From contig NZ_JADNBB010000029.1 in NCBI RefSeq assembly GCF_015550595.1, forward strand, positions 1 through 64,000: a stretch of 64,000 nucleotides of DNA, written 5' to 3'. This DNA is from Parabacteroides goldsteinii (GTDB taxonomy: Bacteria > Bacteroidota > Bacteroidia > Bacteroidales > Tannerellaceae). Below, piece by piece: positions 37,625-46,755 of this stretch; positions within the stretch are counted from its first letter, which is position 1; each line of letters opens with the position of its first letter. Below the pieces are notes generated by a model. The model searched no databases. It worked only from the letters and a program-made list of their open reading frames with translations, and had not been told where the DNA came from. The translations under genes were made by a program, and so were the position numbers.

Positions 37625-37670
37625 CGGCGTTTAGTTACAAATTAAAAGATATACTAATAAAATCATACTT

Positions 37671-38255
37671 ATGGGAAACAACAAAATTATCGGAGCCAAG
37701 ATAAAAAGTATCCGTGATTCTAAACAACTTTCCATCGAAGAGGTGGCTGAACGTTCCGGCCTGAGTGTAGAACAGATCGAACGCATCGAAAGCAATATAG
37801 ATTTCCCTTCGCTGGCACCACTCATCAAAATAGCACGGGTACTGGGTGTTCGTCTGGGTACATTCCTTGATGACCAGTCTGAATTAGGCCCGGTAATCTG
37901 CCGTAAAAAAGACAGTAACGATTCAAACAGCATCGGTTTCACCAATAATTCAATGGAAAACCGTAAGCATATGGAATATCATTCTCTATCGCAGGATAAA
38001 TCAGGACGCCATATGGAACCGTTCCTGATCGACGTTGCTCCGTCGGAAGAGGGTGTCGATTTTGTCCTTTCGACTCATGAAGGGGAAGAATTCATATATG
38101 TACTTGCAGGCGTACTCGAAATAAACTACGGAAAGAATACATATATCCTGGAAGAAGGCGACAGTATTTATTACGATTCGATCGTTGCACACCATGTACA
38201 TGCCGCAGCCGACAGTACAGCTAAAATACTTGGAGTTGTTTATACTCCATACTAA
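37671..38255 (+). CDS. XRE family regulator with C-terminal cupin domain
   Basis: A 194-residue regulator. Residues 5-62 form a helix-turn-helix of the Cro/CI type (IKSIRDSKQLSIEEVAERSG, VEQIERIESN). Residues 115-190 form a cupin barrel (FVLSTHEGEEFIYVLAGVLEI, LEEGDSIYYDSIVAHHV). Cupin-type XRE proteins bind a small metabolite and control adjacent genes. Its neighbour 13 bases downstream is an acyl-CoA ligase, so control of acid activation is a reasonable inference; the effector is unknown. Confidence 0.9.
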   Translation: MGNNKIIGAKIKSIRDSKQLSIEEVAERSGLSVEQIERIESNIDFPSLAPLIKIARVLGVRLGTFLDDQSELGPVICRKKDSNDSNSIGFTNNSMENRKHMEYHSLSQDKSGRHMEPFLIDVAPSEEGVDFVLSTHEGEEFIYVLAGVLEINYGKNTYILEEGDSIYYDSIVAHHVHAAADSTAKILGVVYTPY

Positions 38256-38268
38256 TTGAACAAAGGAT

Positions 38269-39924
38269 ATGGAAATACAATTGCAAGATAAAACACTGGG
38301 GCAATGGCTCGAACACTGGGCCGAAACGATCCCGGACAAAGAATATCTGGTTTATTCAGACCGTGACCTGCGTTTCACCTGGAAAGAGTTCAACAAACGT
38401 GTAGACCGGATGGCAAAAGGTATGTTGTCCATAGGCATCGAACACGGCACACATGTAGGTATCTGGGCAACCAATGTACCAGACTGGCTGACATTCCTTT
38501 ACGCTGCCGCTAAAATTGGAGCTGTAGCCGTTACAGTCAATACGAATTATAAGCAGAATGAGCTCGAGTTCCTAGTAGAGAACGCGGATATCCATACAAT
38601 GTGCATCACCGACGGTGTCTTCGACGGAAGTTATATCGACATGATGTATGCTATGCTTCCCGAGCTGAAAGAGTCACAACGTGGTTACCTGAAAAGCAAA
38701 CGTTTCCCGAAACTGAAAAATGTTGTTTATATCGGGCAGGAGAAATATCGAGGCATGTATAACACACCGGAATTGCTATTGCTAGGCGAAAACATCAGCG
38801 ACGATAAACTGAAAGATGCCAAGAAACTCGTCAATTGCCACGATGTAGTCAATATGCAATATACATCCGGTACGACAGGTTTCCCGAAAGGTGTCATGCT
38901 GACGCACTATAATATAGCCAACAACGGTTTTCTGACCGGTGAGCATATGAAGTTCACGACCGAAGACAAGCTTTGTTGTTGCGTTCCCCTCTTCCACTGC
39001 TTCGGCGTAGTATTGGCTTCCATGAATGTACTGACACATGGTTGCACGCAAGTGATGGTCGAAAAGTTCGATCCGCTGGTGGTGTTGGCATCTATCCACA
39101 AAGAAAGATGTACGGCACTCTACGGCGTTCCGACCATGTTCATTGCCGAACTCAACCACCCGATGTTCCCGATGTTCGACCTGACTTCGCTCCGTACCGG
39201 TATCATGGCGGGCTCGCTTTGCCCGGTGGAACTGATGCGCCAGGTAGAAGAGAAAATGTTTATGAAGGTAACCAGTGTATACGGTTTGACAGAAACATCG
39301 CCTGGTATGACCCATTCCCGCATTGATGATCCGGTAGAAGCACGCCACAATACAGTTGGCCGCGACTTTGAATTTACGGAAGTACGCGTCATCGACCCCG
39401 AGACCGGTGAAGAATGTCCGGTTGGTGTACAGGGGGAAATGTGTAATCGTGGTTACAACAATATGAAAGGATACTATAACAATCCTGCCGCGACTGCCGA
39501 GGTAATCGATAAAGAAGGCTTCCTCCATAGTGGTGACCTGGGTATAAAAGATGAAAACGGTTACTACCGAATCACCGGCCGAATCAAGGATATGATCATC
39601 CGTGGTGGCGAAAACGTTTACCCGCGTGAGATAGAAGAATTCCTTTATCACCTGGAAGGCGTGAAAGACGTCCAGGTGGCCGCCGTTCCGTCCAAGAAAT
39701 ACGGAGAAGAAGTAGGTGCGTTTATCATCCTGCATGAAGGTGTTACTATGACTGACGATGTGGTAAAGGATTTCTGCCGTGGAAAGATCGCCCGTCATAA
39801 GATACCGAAATACATCTTCTTCGTCGATACCTTCCCGATGACCGGTAGCGGAAAGATACAGAAGTTCAAACTGAAAGATCTCAGCCTCAAGTTACTGGCC
39901 GAACAAGGTATTACTCCGGTATAA
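38269..39924 (+). CDS. AMP-forming acyl-CoA synthetase
   Basis: A 551-residue ANL-superfamily ligase. The P-loop is [20 protein letters not shown] near 200, then [11 protein letters not shown], the motif [33 protein letters not shown], and the C-terminal catalytic Lys region [21 protein letters not shown]. This is the short- to medium-chain acyl-CoA synthetase layout and differs from the longer ligase at 2650-4458. It shares the transcript of the cupin regulator. Confidence 0.92.
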   Translation: MEIQLQDKTLGQWLEHWAETIPDKEYLVYSDRDLRFTWKEFNKRVDRMAKGMLSIGIEHGTHVGIWATNVPDWLTFLYAAAKIGAVAVTVNTNYKQNELEFLVENADIHTMCITDGVFDGSYIDMMYAMLPELKESQRGYLKSKRFPKLKNVVYIGQEKYRGMYNTPELLLLGENISDDKLKDAKKLVNCHDVVNMQYTSGTTGFPKGVMLTHYNIANNGFLTGEHMKFTTEDKLCCCVPLFHCFGVVLASMNVLTHGCTQVMVEKFDPLVVLASIHKERCTALYGVPTMFIAELNHPMFPMFDLTSLRTGIMAGSLCPVELMRQVEEKMFMKVTSVYGLTETSPGMTHSRIDDPVEARHNTVGRDFEFTEVRVIDPETGEECPVGVQGEMCNRGYNNMKGYYNNPAATAEVIDKEGFLHSGDLGIKDENGYYRITGRIKDMIIRGGENVYPREIEEFLYHLEGVKDVQVAAVPSKKYGEEVGAFIILHEGVTMTDDVVKDFCRGKIARHKIPKYIFFVDTFPMTGSGKIQKFKLKDLSLKLLAEQGITPV

Positions 39925-39952
39925 AACAAGAATATATTAAAACAGATGGCTT

Positions 39953-40000
39953 TTGCCTGATAAAAATAGCCGTTGGCCAACGGCTATTTTTATCAGGCAA
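39953..40000. terminator. 48-bp perfect palindrome, bidirectional terminator
   Basis: The two arms, 39953-39976 and 39977-40000, are exact reverse complements over 24 bp, with centre GGCC and outer TTGCCTGATAAAAATAGCC. It lies 28 bases after the plus-strand ligase stop and about 70 bases after the minus-strand metalloprotease stop. The A/T tracts within each arm supply a T-run for both directions. Confidence 0.8.
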
Positions 40001-40072
40001 TATACCGTCTTCAGTTCAGGTCAGAACACAAGACTGCGAAACATAGTTTCCTGTCCAATGCGGAATGATTTT

Positions 40073-42136
40073 TTATAAATCGGTTATGGGAATCGCTTTA
40101 ACACTTTGAGTTCCACGATCTACCACAAGCAAAGTTCCACGGGAAACCGTTATTTTTTCAGGATTTGTGAAAGAAGCAGTATAGTTTTGCAGCAACTTAC
40201 CATTAGACGGGGCTATTTCCCATAGTTCAGACTGTTTACTATTGATACGCAAAGTTACAAATAATCGATTATCAACAAAAGCCAATGATTGCGGCGCATT
40301 TTCGAAACCAAGAGATACGTTGTTATACATGAAGCCACTATTACCTTCTCGTATGTTTTTCGGGTCGAAAATATGGATTTTCTTCGTGTTTTGAGCGGTT
40401 ACGTATATGAGCCCCTCTTCGTTAACTGCAATTCCATATGTTCCGGCAGCTTCTTTTAGATTGACACTTCGACTGTAAATAGGAATCCGTCGTGCCGTCC
40501 CGGATTGAACGTCATTTTCCAAAACGACGACCAGTTTACGTTTATCCCGGATCAGGATGCTACCTTGACTGGCTGCCACATCAAAAGCATGTACAGTCTG
40601 ATAACCGCCTTCTCCCCAAGCCCCAGTTCCGATACATGTTATAAATTCATATGTGGAAGCATCGAATACATCCGTTCGACTTCCTGCATTTGTCACATAT
40701 ATCTTATTGAAAGAACGGGTCACACCAGTAGGTTCTCCGGCAAAAGTCTCTTCTGTATTATTATCTGTCCATTTCCGAATACTCCGTATATGACGGATAC
40801 CGGAAGAAACGTCGAAAATTTCGAGACTGTAATGACCGGGAGCACTGTTGGCCACATAGAGTGTATTTTGATACAAGTGAACGGCTTTAGGTTGAAATGT
40901 TTCGACTGTCGCTCCCGGAACATCCAGTACGGAAATGGTGAAAGAAAGCGGAGAGCCTTCATTGCCTGCTTTATCTGTTTCTGTAAAAGGAATACTAAGT
41001 CCGCCATCTATGGCATCCAGCTCCGGATCTTCAATGATATAAGCAGAAGCGGTATAGATATTTTTATTTTCTATCAAGTTCTTGTTTCGCCTTGTATGCA
41101 AGAAACGGCGTGAATAAACCGGTAATTTCTTTTCCCTGGATAGTTGCGAATACACTTTCATACAAACAGTCGGGAATCCCCCTTCCGCCGGATAATAAGT
41201 CATATTGCCACTGTGTCCGTAGCCGAGACAATGTGCCATTTCGTGATAGGGGGTATCACTCCCGTTAGCATCGTCGGCATAATGGGTCAGATAAACATAT
41301 TCACCTAATCCGTAGGTATTTCCTCCTCCCAGTCCTACCACATTCACGACACGTCCGAAACAAAACCCTGAATGATTAGTGATTTGTTTTTTCAAAATGT
41401 TGATGTCAACAATATTTCCATTATTAATCAGTTTTCCCTTCCATTTATCTAACTCTTGTTCAAACAAAGAAGTGGAGAACATTGCTGCCATATTCAGGGA
41501 CAGGGCTACCGCTTCACGGGCAAGATGTGGGCCAAAACTCCCCCAGTTGGAACCGGAATATTTGCCAAACCAGATGTTCCATTTAGGTTTGACATTGATC
41601 ATGCCTTGATAAACCGGATCGACAGACTCGATCCTGAATTTAAAATCTTCAGCACTGATATCGGGAGTTGCCGATACAATCACTTCTTCACCCTCTCGGG
41701 TAGAATAGATTTTATCGTTATTGATAAAAGGTATCTTTATCCGGAATTCCTGAAAAGGATGTATATGTGTAAATTCCGCGAATCGCAATTCCTTTTCATA
41801 TCCTTCTACGGTCGCCCATATGATTACATTTTTGATTCCTCTCGGGCAATAAAAGCGGAAAAGAAATTCTTGGTTTTCGGTTACAGAAATTTGTAAAGGT
41901 GTGTTTACACGAAAACTGCGTTGATTGCGGTTGAAAAGTAAACTGTCTGGTTCGCCATCCTGCAAAATATAAGCTGTATTGTCAGAATTATAATCACTTT
42001 CTGACATTTGGATAAGGCCGTATTTACTTTCTGTCGGCTCATCATTGTCATTATTATCTGTACATCCGGAAATGAGAATAAAACCAATAATCACCCCTAA
42101 TACCCTGGTGATATCATCCCTTAATTTGATACTCAT
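40073..42136 (-). CDS. Lipoprotein with metzincin-type protease domain and beta-propeller-like C-terminus
   Basis: A 687-residue lipoprotein with signal MSIKLRDDITRVLGVIIGF and lipobox LISGC. The residues after the cysteine, TDNNDNDEP, are acidic, like the surface-export signal of Bacteroidetes lipoproteins. The motif HEMAHCLGYGH near 298-308 has the full HExxHxxGxxH zinc site of metzincins. From about 390 repeated segments (LYVANSAPGHY, IYVTNAGSRTDVF, IYVTAQNTKKIHIFD, LFVTLRINSKQ) look like NHL- or YncE-type propeller blades. I do not recognise a named family. CAAAATTA at 42169-42176 complements a TAATTTTG -7 element. Confidence 0.8.
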   Translation of the reverse strand: MSIKLRDDITRVLGVIIGFILISGCTDNNDNDEPTESKYGLIQMSESDYNSDNTAYILQDGEPDSLLFNRNQRSFRVNTPLQISVTENQEFLFRFYCPRGIKNVIIWATVEGYEKELRFAEFTHIHPFQEFRIKIPFINNDKIYSTREGEEVIVSATPDISAEDFKFRIESVDPVYQGMINVKPKWNIWFGKYSGSNWGSFGPHLAREAVALSLNMAAMFSTSLFEQELDKWKGKLINNGNIVDINILKKQITNHSGFCFGRVVNVVGLGGGNTYGLGEYVYLTHYADDANGSDTPYHEMAHCLGYGHSGNMTYYPAEGGFPTVCMKVYSQLSREKKLPVYSRRFLHTRRNKNLIENKNIYTASAYIIEDPELDAIDGGLSIPFTETDKAGNEGSPLSFTISVLDVPGATVETFQPKAVHLYQNTLYVANSAPGHYSLEIFDVSSGIRHIRSIRKWTDNNTEETFAGEPTGVTRSFNKIYVTNAGSRTDVFDASTYEFITCIGTGAWGEGGYQTVHAFDVAASQGSILIRDKRKLVVVLENDVQSGTARRIPIYSRSVNLKEAAGTYGIAVNEEGLIYVTAQNTKKIHIFDPKNIREGNSGFMYNNVSLGFENAPQSLAFVDNRLFVTLRINSKQSELWEIAPSNGKLLQNYTASFTNPEKITVSRGTLLVVDRGTQSVKAIPITDL

Positions 42137-42183
42137 AACTATAAAACCCTATTTGTATTTTCGACCCGCAAAATTACAAATTT

Positions 42184-42297
42184 ATTACAGGTAATTAGCG
42201 TGTTATATAATACAGCGAGGGCAAACGCTGCAAAATTCACTACTACTCAACTAATTACAGGAGTCCCTTCTAAATAAAATTACAGGGAGATTACGGG
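42184..42297. repeat. Four ATTACAGG-type direct repeats upstream of ahcY
   Basis: ATTACAGG occurs at 42184, 42254 and 42279, and ATTACGGG at 42290, all in the same orientation within the gap before ahcY. The last two are 11 bp apart, one helical turn. They may be regulator binding sites for ahcY or for the divergent lipoprotein gene; chance is not excluded. Confidence 0.4.
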
Positions 42298-42345
42298 ATG
42301 AATATCTTTGTCCGTGCAATTCCTCCCCACAACCCAATAATTTGT

Positions 42346-42353
42346 TATCTTTG
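42346..42353 (+). promoter_or_regulatory. -7 element of ahcY
   Basis: TATCTTTG is a full match to the Bacteroidetes -7 consensus and lies 26 bases before the ahcY ATG. No TTTG was found at the usual 19-23 base spacing. Confidence 0.5.
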
Positions 42354-42379
42354 CCTCACATTTAAAATAATTAGTATTT

Positions 42380-43798
42380 ATGTCACAATTATTTCCAACT
42401 AATCTGCCTTATAAAGTGGCAGATATGAGTTTGGCAGACTTCGGTCGTAAAGAAATCGAAATCGCCGAACACGAAATGCCGGGACTGATGGCTCTTCGTC
42501 AGAAATACGCCGATCAGAAACCTCTGAAAGGTGCCCGTATTACCGGCTCACTGCATATGACTATCCAGACTGCAGTGTTGATCGAAACATTAGTTGCGTT
42601 GGGAGCAGATGTACGCTGGGCAAGCTGTAATATCTTCTCTACACAGGATCATGCCGCCGCAGCTATTGCTGCAACAGGTGTTCCCGTTTTTGCCTGGAAA
42701 GGTGAAACACTGGAAGAATACTGGTGGTGTACCGACATGGCACTCCGTTTCCCCGACGGAAAAGGTCCGCAGATGATTGTAGACGACGGAGGCGATGCTT
42801 CTTTATTGGTTCACATGGGTTATCGTGCTGAAAACGATGCAGAAACGATCAACCGTAAAGGGGGTAACCACGAAGAGCAGGTTATCCTGGATACTTTACA
42901 CCGTATCCTGGAAGAAGATAACCAGCGTTGGCATCGTACAATAGCCGAAATGAAAGGTGTTTCGGAAGAAACAACGACCGGTGTTCACCGTCTGTACCAG
43001 ATGATGGAAAAAGGCGAATTGCTGGTTCCGGCTATCAATGTGAACGACTCTGTAACAAAATCCAAGTTCGATAACCTGTACGGTTGCCGCGAATCATTGG
43101 CAGACGGTATCAAACGTGCGACCGATGTAATGATTGCCGGTAAAGTAGTAGTTGTTGCCGGATATGGTGACGTGGGTAAAGGTTGCGCTCACTCTATGCG
43201 TTCGTATGGAGCTCGCGTACTGGTTACTGAAATCGACCCGATCTGTGCATTACAGGCTGCAATGGAAGGCTTCGAAGTAACTACTATGGAAGATGCCGTT
43301 AAAGAAGGAAATATATTTGTAACTACTACCGGAAACTGTGATATCATCACTATCGGACACATGTCCCAGATGAAGGATCAGGCGATCGTTTGTAACATCG
43401 GTCACTTCGACAATGAAATACAGGTAGACAACCTGGTCAACTACCCGAACATCAAACATACCAACATCAAACCTCAGGTAGATAAATATACATTCCCTAC
43501 CGGAAACTCTATCTTCCTATTGGCTGAAGGCCGTTTGGTGAACCTGGGTTGTGCAACAGGCCACCCGTCATTCGTGATGAGTAATTCGTTCACCAACCAG
43601 GTACTGGCACAGATGGATTTGTGGCAGATGGCTTACGAAGTAGGTGTTTACCGCCTGCCGAAACGTCTGGACGAAGAAGTTGCCCGCCTGCACCTCGAAC
43701 GCATCGGCGTGAAACTGTCTAAGTTAAGCCCTAAACAGGCCGACTATATCGGAGTTCCGGTAGAAGGTCCGTACAAGGCTGATCATTACAGATATTGA
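42380..43798 (+). CDS. ahcY: Adenosylhomocysteinase
   Basis: A 472-residue enzyme that splits S-adenosylhomocysteine into adenosine and homocysteine, clearing the product of methyl transfer. The N-terminal substrate domain has [21 protein letters not shown] and [16 protein letters not shown]; the NAD-binding Rossmann motif is [22 protein letters not shown] near 255; the C-terminus ends YKADHYRY, the family's NAD-binding tail. It is transcribed alone and followed by a long inverted repeat. Confidence 0.97.
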   Translation: MSQLFPTNLPYKVADMSLADFGRKEIEIAEHEMPGLMALRQKYADQKPLKGARITGSLHMTIQTAVLIETLVALGADVRWASCNIFSTQDHAAAAIAATGVPVFAWKGETLEEYWWCTDMALRFPDGKGPQMIVDDGGDASLLVHMGYRAENDAETINRKGGNHEEQVILDTLHRILEEDNQRWHRTIAEMKGVSEETTTGVHRLYQMMEKGELLVPAINVNDSVTKSKFDNLYGCRESLADGIKRATDVMIAGKVVVVAGYGDVGKGCAHSMRSYGARVLVTEIDPICALQAAMEGFEVTTMEDAVKEGNIFVTTTGNCDIITIGHMSQMKDQAIVCNIGHFDNEIQVDNLVNYPNIKHTNIKPQVDKYTFPTGNSIFLLAEGRLVNLGCATGHPSFVMSNSFTNQVLAQMDLWQMAYEVGVYRLPKRLDEEVARLHLERIGVKLSKLSPKQADYIGVPVEGPYKADHYRY

Positions 43799-43812
43799 TC
43801 AGACTCTTTTAT

Positions 43813-43871
43813 AAACGTTGTTTTTGCTGTTCTTCAAAGATCCTTATAATAAGACTGCAAAAACAACGTTT
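43813..43871. other. 15-bp perfect inverted repeat between ahcY and hddA
   Basis: AAACGTTGTTTTTGC (43813-43827) and GCAAAAACAACGTTT (43857-43871) match exactly over 15 bp with a 29-nt loop. A smaller hairpin, CATGG-TATTT-CCATG, follows at 43881-43895, just before hddA. It starts 15 bases after the ahcY stop, so it may end ahcY transcription or fold the hddA leader; no classical T-run follows. Confidence 0.6.
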
Positions 43872-43920
43872 TCAGTATTACATGGTATTTCCATGCAATA
43901 AATAAGATTCAATTACCTAT

Positions 43921-44955
43921 ATGTTATACCGAAGTAAAGCACCTTTCAGACTGGGAATTGCCGGAGGAGGAACAGACGTATCTCCTTACTCAGACCTCTA
44001 TGGCGGTGCCATCCTCAACGTTACCGTCAACTTGTACGCCCATGCGACCATTCGTCCGCTCAATAATGGAAAGATACGGCTCGTCCACATCAACGAAAAC
44101 ATTACGGAAGAGTTTGACGCGGTAAGCCAGTTGCCTCTGGAAGGCCGGTTGTTATTACAACGGGGTATCTACAACTCGATCGTTGCGCGATACAACAACG
44201 GGGAACCGCTTTCCTTCGAACTGATTACCCAGATGGATGTACCTTCCGGTTCCGGGCTAGGTACCTCCTCCACCCTTGTTGTCGCTATCCTCGGAGCTTT
44301 TTCCGAATGGCTGCGACTACCACTGGGTAAATATGACATCGCTCATTACGCCTACGAAATCGAACGAATCGACCTGAATATGGCCGGAGGTAAACAGGAT
44401 CAATATGCAGCGACCTTCGGAGGTGTTAATTTTATGGAGTTCCTGGAAGACGACAAAGTCATTGTCAATCCGCTCCGCATCAGTGACGATATCCTGCAGG
44501 AATGGGCTATGAACACGGTTCTTTTCTATACCGAACAGCAACGTTGTTCCGGTAAGATCATCGAAGAACAGGCCGAGAACGTCAAAAACAACAAAAACGA
44601 TTCGCTGGAAGCGATGCATAATGTAAAACATGAAGCCTTCCGCATGAAGAACTGTCTATTAAGGGATGAACTGATCGAACTGGGAAAAGCCCTCAACACG
44701 AGCTGGACTAACAAAAAGAAAATGGCCCGCAACATCTCGAATGAATTTATAGATCATATATATGAAACCGCCCTATCTAACGGTGCGTTAGGTGGGAAAA
44801 TCTCAGGTGCCGGAGGAGGAGGATTTATGTTCTTCTATTGTCCCGGAAATAGCTGCTACAAAGTATCCGAAGCATTAAACAATATGAATATCGGACACAT
44901 ACAACAATTTGAATTTTGTAAGAAAGGACTCAACACATGGACAGTAAAGGAATAA
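43921..44955 (+). CDS. hddA: D-glycero-alpha-D-manno-heptose 7-phosphate kinase
   Basis: A 344-residue GHMP-family kinase that phosphorylates heptose 7-phosphate at C1 in the alpha configuration. The N-terminus YRSKAPFRLGIAGGGTDVSPYSDLYGG is typical of HddA; the GHMP ATP loop is VPSGSGLGTSSTLVVA near 105; the C-terminal motif is GGKISGAGGGGFMFFY. It opens a four-gene operon and overlaps gmhA by 19 bases. The product feeds GmhB. Confidence 0.93.
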   Translation: MLYRSKAPFRLGIAGGGTDVSPYSDLYGGAILNVTVNLYAHATIRPLNNGKIRLVHINENITEEFDAVSQLPLEGRLLLQRGIYNSIVARYNNGEPLSFELITQMDVPSGSGLGTSSTLVVAILGAFSEWLRLPLGKYDIAHYAYEIERIDLNMAGGKQDQYAATFGGVNFMEFLEDDKVIVNPLRISDDILQEWAMNTVLFYTEQQRCSGKIIEEQAENVKNNKNDSLEAMHNVKHEAFRMKNCLLRDELIELGKALNTSWTNKKKMARNISNEFIDHIYETALSNGALGGKISGAGGGGFMFFYCPGNSCYKVSEALNNMNIGHIQQFEFCKKGLNTWTVKE

Positions 44956-45524
44956 TCAGAAAGCGTTTGGAGCAACATTACGACGTTATCGGCCAAATCC
45001 TGGCGGATGAGAAGTTGCAGGATATGATTGCGCAAATTACGGAGACCATTGTTACCTGCTTCAAATACGGAGGTAGGGTTTACTTTTGTGGAAACGGAGG
45101 AAGCGCCGCCGATGCACAGCACCTGGCCGCCGAGTTCTCCGGTAAGTTCTATCTCGAGCGGGATATCTTGCCGTCCGAAGCTTTACACTGTAACTCTTCA
45201 TATATAACAGCTGTTTCCAACGATCTCAGTTTCGACATCATCTACGCACGGCTGATTTCTGGCATAGGCAAAGCCGGCGATGTATTGATCGGCCTGTCTA
45301 CATCGGGCAATTCCACCAATATAGTGAATGCATTCAAGGTCTGCCACGAGAAAGCGATCACCACCGTAGCCTTTACAGGAGCTGACGGAGGCCATATGCG
45401 TGAACTGTCTAAGCTTCTGGTCAATGTTCCTTCCACCGATACACCACGTATCCAGGAGGCTCATATCACAATCGGACATATCATTTGTGAACTGGTAGAA
45501 GAAGAGATATTCGGTAAAAAGTAA
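44937..45524 (+). CDS. gmhA: Phosphoheptose isomerase (SIS domain)
   Basis: A 195-residue SIS-fold isomerase that converts sedoheptulose 7-phosphate to D-glycero-D-manno-heptose 7-phosphate, the first committed step of the pathway. Characteristic segments are YFCGNGGSAADAQHLAAEFSGKF, GLSTSGNSTNIVNAF and the C-terminal EAHITIGHIICELVEEEIF with the catalytic His. It lies between hddA and hddC with overlap or close spacing on both sides. Confidence 0.94.
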   Translation: MDSKGIIRKRLEQHYDVIGQILADEKLQDMIAQITETIVTCFKYGGRVYFCGNGGSAADAQHLAAEFSGKFYLERDILPSEALHCNSSYITAVSNDLSFDIIYARLISGIGKAGDVLIGLSTSGNSTNIVNAFKVCHEKAITTVAFTGADGGHMRELSKLLVNVPSTDTPRIQEAHITIGHIICELVEEEIFGKK

Positions 45525-45527
45525 AAT

Positions 45528-46232
45528 ATGGAGTGTATCATACTGGCAGGTGGAATGGGAACCCGGCTACAAAGTGTAGTATCGGACGTTCCTAAATGTA
45601 TGGCACCGGTTGCCGGACATCCTTTCCTGTATTATCTATTTACTTCATTGACTGGGGCTGGCTTCAGGCATATTATTCTGGCCTTAGGATACAAACATGA
45701 AATCATCGAGGAATGGATCGGGACAAATCCCTTTCCAGTCAAGATATCTACGGTAATCGAAGATACTCCGCTGGGTACAGGAGGAGCCGTGAAACTGGCC
45801 TTATCAAAAGCGACAACAGACGAGGTGTTTATTTTAAACGGAGATACTTTCTTCGACGTCAACTATCCGGAAATGCAAGACCTGCATAAACAAATGCACG
45901 CCAGCACAACAGTCGCCCTAAAAAAAATGGAGAAGTTTGACAGATATGGCGTTGTCGATATAGAACGGCAGGCCAACCGTATCCTGTGTTTCAACGAAAA
46001 ACAATATTGTGAATCCGGACTTATCAACGGAGGAATCTATTTGATCAACCGCCATGAGTTAAAGTATTTCCCTGATAAATTCTCATTGGAGAAGGATTTC
46101 TTTGAAACGGCAGTCCATACCTCTACCCTTTCCGGATATATATCGGAAGGTTACTTTATTGACATCGGTATTCCCGAAGATTACGAACGTGCTCAAACAG
46201 ACTTCAAAGATGAAAAGTACAAAGCCATATAG
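45528..46232 (+). CDS. hddC: D-glycero-alpha-D-manno-heptose 1-phosphate guanylyltransferase
   Basis: A 234-residue nucleotidyltransferase that makes GDP-heptose. The N-terminal signature is LAGGMGTRLQSVVSDVPKCMAPVAG, with the metal-binding Asp in FILNGDTFFDVN and the product-site segment NGGIYLINRHE. In the ADP-heptose route the equivalent step belongs to HldE; here the GDP branch is indicated by HddA and HddC together. It starts 3 bases after gmhA and overlaps gmhB by 23. Confidence 0.92.
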   Translation: MECIILAGGMGTRLQSVVSDVPKCMAPVAGHPFLYYLFTSLTGAGFRHIILALGYKHEIIEEWIGTNPFPVKISTVIEDTPLGTGGAVKLALSKATTDEVFILNGDTFFDVNYPEMQDLHKQMHASTTVALKKMEKFDRYGVVDIERQANRILCFNEKQYCESGLINGGIYLINRHELKYFPDKFSLEKDFFETAVHTSTLSGYISEGYFIDIGIPEDYERAQTDFKDEKYKAI

Positions 46233-46755
46233 CACGCTATTCCTGGATCGCGACGGGGTTATAAACAAACAACGCCCGCATGATTATGTCAAATCACCGG
46301 ACGAGTTTATATTTATCGAAGGAACATTGGAAGCCCTCAGGCTCCTCTCGCCGCTGTTCGATCATATTGTGATCGTCACCAACCAGCGTGGTGTCGGTAA
46401 AGGCGTTATGAATATGGAAGCATTAGAAGAGATACATGCATCTATGCTGGCTACGATAGCCCTTCACGGAGGAAGAATTGATAATATATATGTTTGTACG
46501 GCCACCAGCGATTCCCACAAAAGCCGGAAACCGAATATAGGTATGGCCCTTCAGGCGAAACTGGATTTTCCAGATATCGATTTCTCGCGTAGCTTTATGG
46601 CAGGCGATAGTATCAGCGACATGCTCTTTGCAAAGAATGCCGGAATTACAGGCGTTTTTATCGGAAATAAATATGGCCCGGGAGAGGTTTCAAAAACACT
46701 CTACCGGGCCCATTATACTGATCTATTAAGTTTTGCTCAAGCTTTTTTCTTGTAG
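46210..46755 (+). CDS. gmhB: D,D-heptose 1,7-bisphosphate 7-phosphatase (HAD family)
   Basis: A 181-residue HAD phosphatase that removes the 7-phosphate before GDP transfer. The nucleophile motif is LFLDRDGVIN, motif II TNQRG, and motif IV AGDSISDMLFAKNAG. E. coli GmhB binds zinc through a CxH...CxC loop; here the same place reads VCTATSDSHKSRKP with a single cysteine, so the zinc site is missing. The start at 46210 is chosen over 46102 because the DxD motif then falls at the proper distance. Its 3' end overlaps the convergent glycosyltransferase gene by 19 bases. Confidence 0.9.
   Translation: MKSTKPYSTLFLDRDGVINKQRPHDYVKSPDEFIFIEGTLEALRLLSPLFDHIVIVTNQRGVGKGVMNMEALEEIHASMLATIALHGGRIDNIYVCTATSDSHKSRKPNIGMALQAKLDFPDIDFSRSFMAGDSISDMLFAKNAGITGVFIGNKYGPGEVSKTLYRAHYTDLLSFAQAFFL

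Noticed and set aside
38782-39798. 338-codon minus-strand open frame within the acyl-CoA synthetase gene
   Set aside because: It is antisense to a well-conserved enzyme with intact motifs and its translation resembles nothing known.
39953-40000. Long palindrome as an insertion-sequence end or attachment site
   Set aside because: No transposase or integrase nearby, no flanking direct repeat, and its place between convergent stops fits a terminator.
46102-46209. Extended N-terminus of gmhB
   Set aside because: These codons lie inside hddC in another frame; the HAD motif LFLDRDG should be near the N-terminus, so the ATG at 46210 is used.
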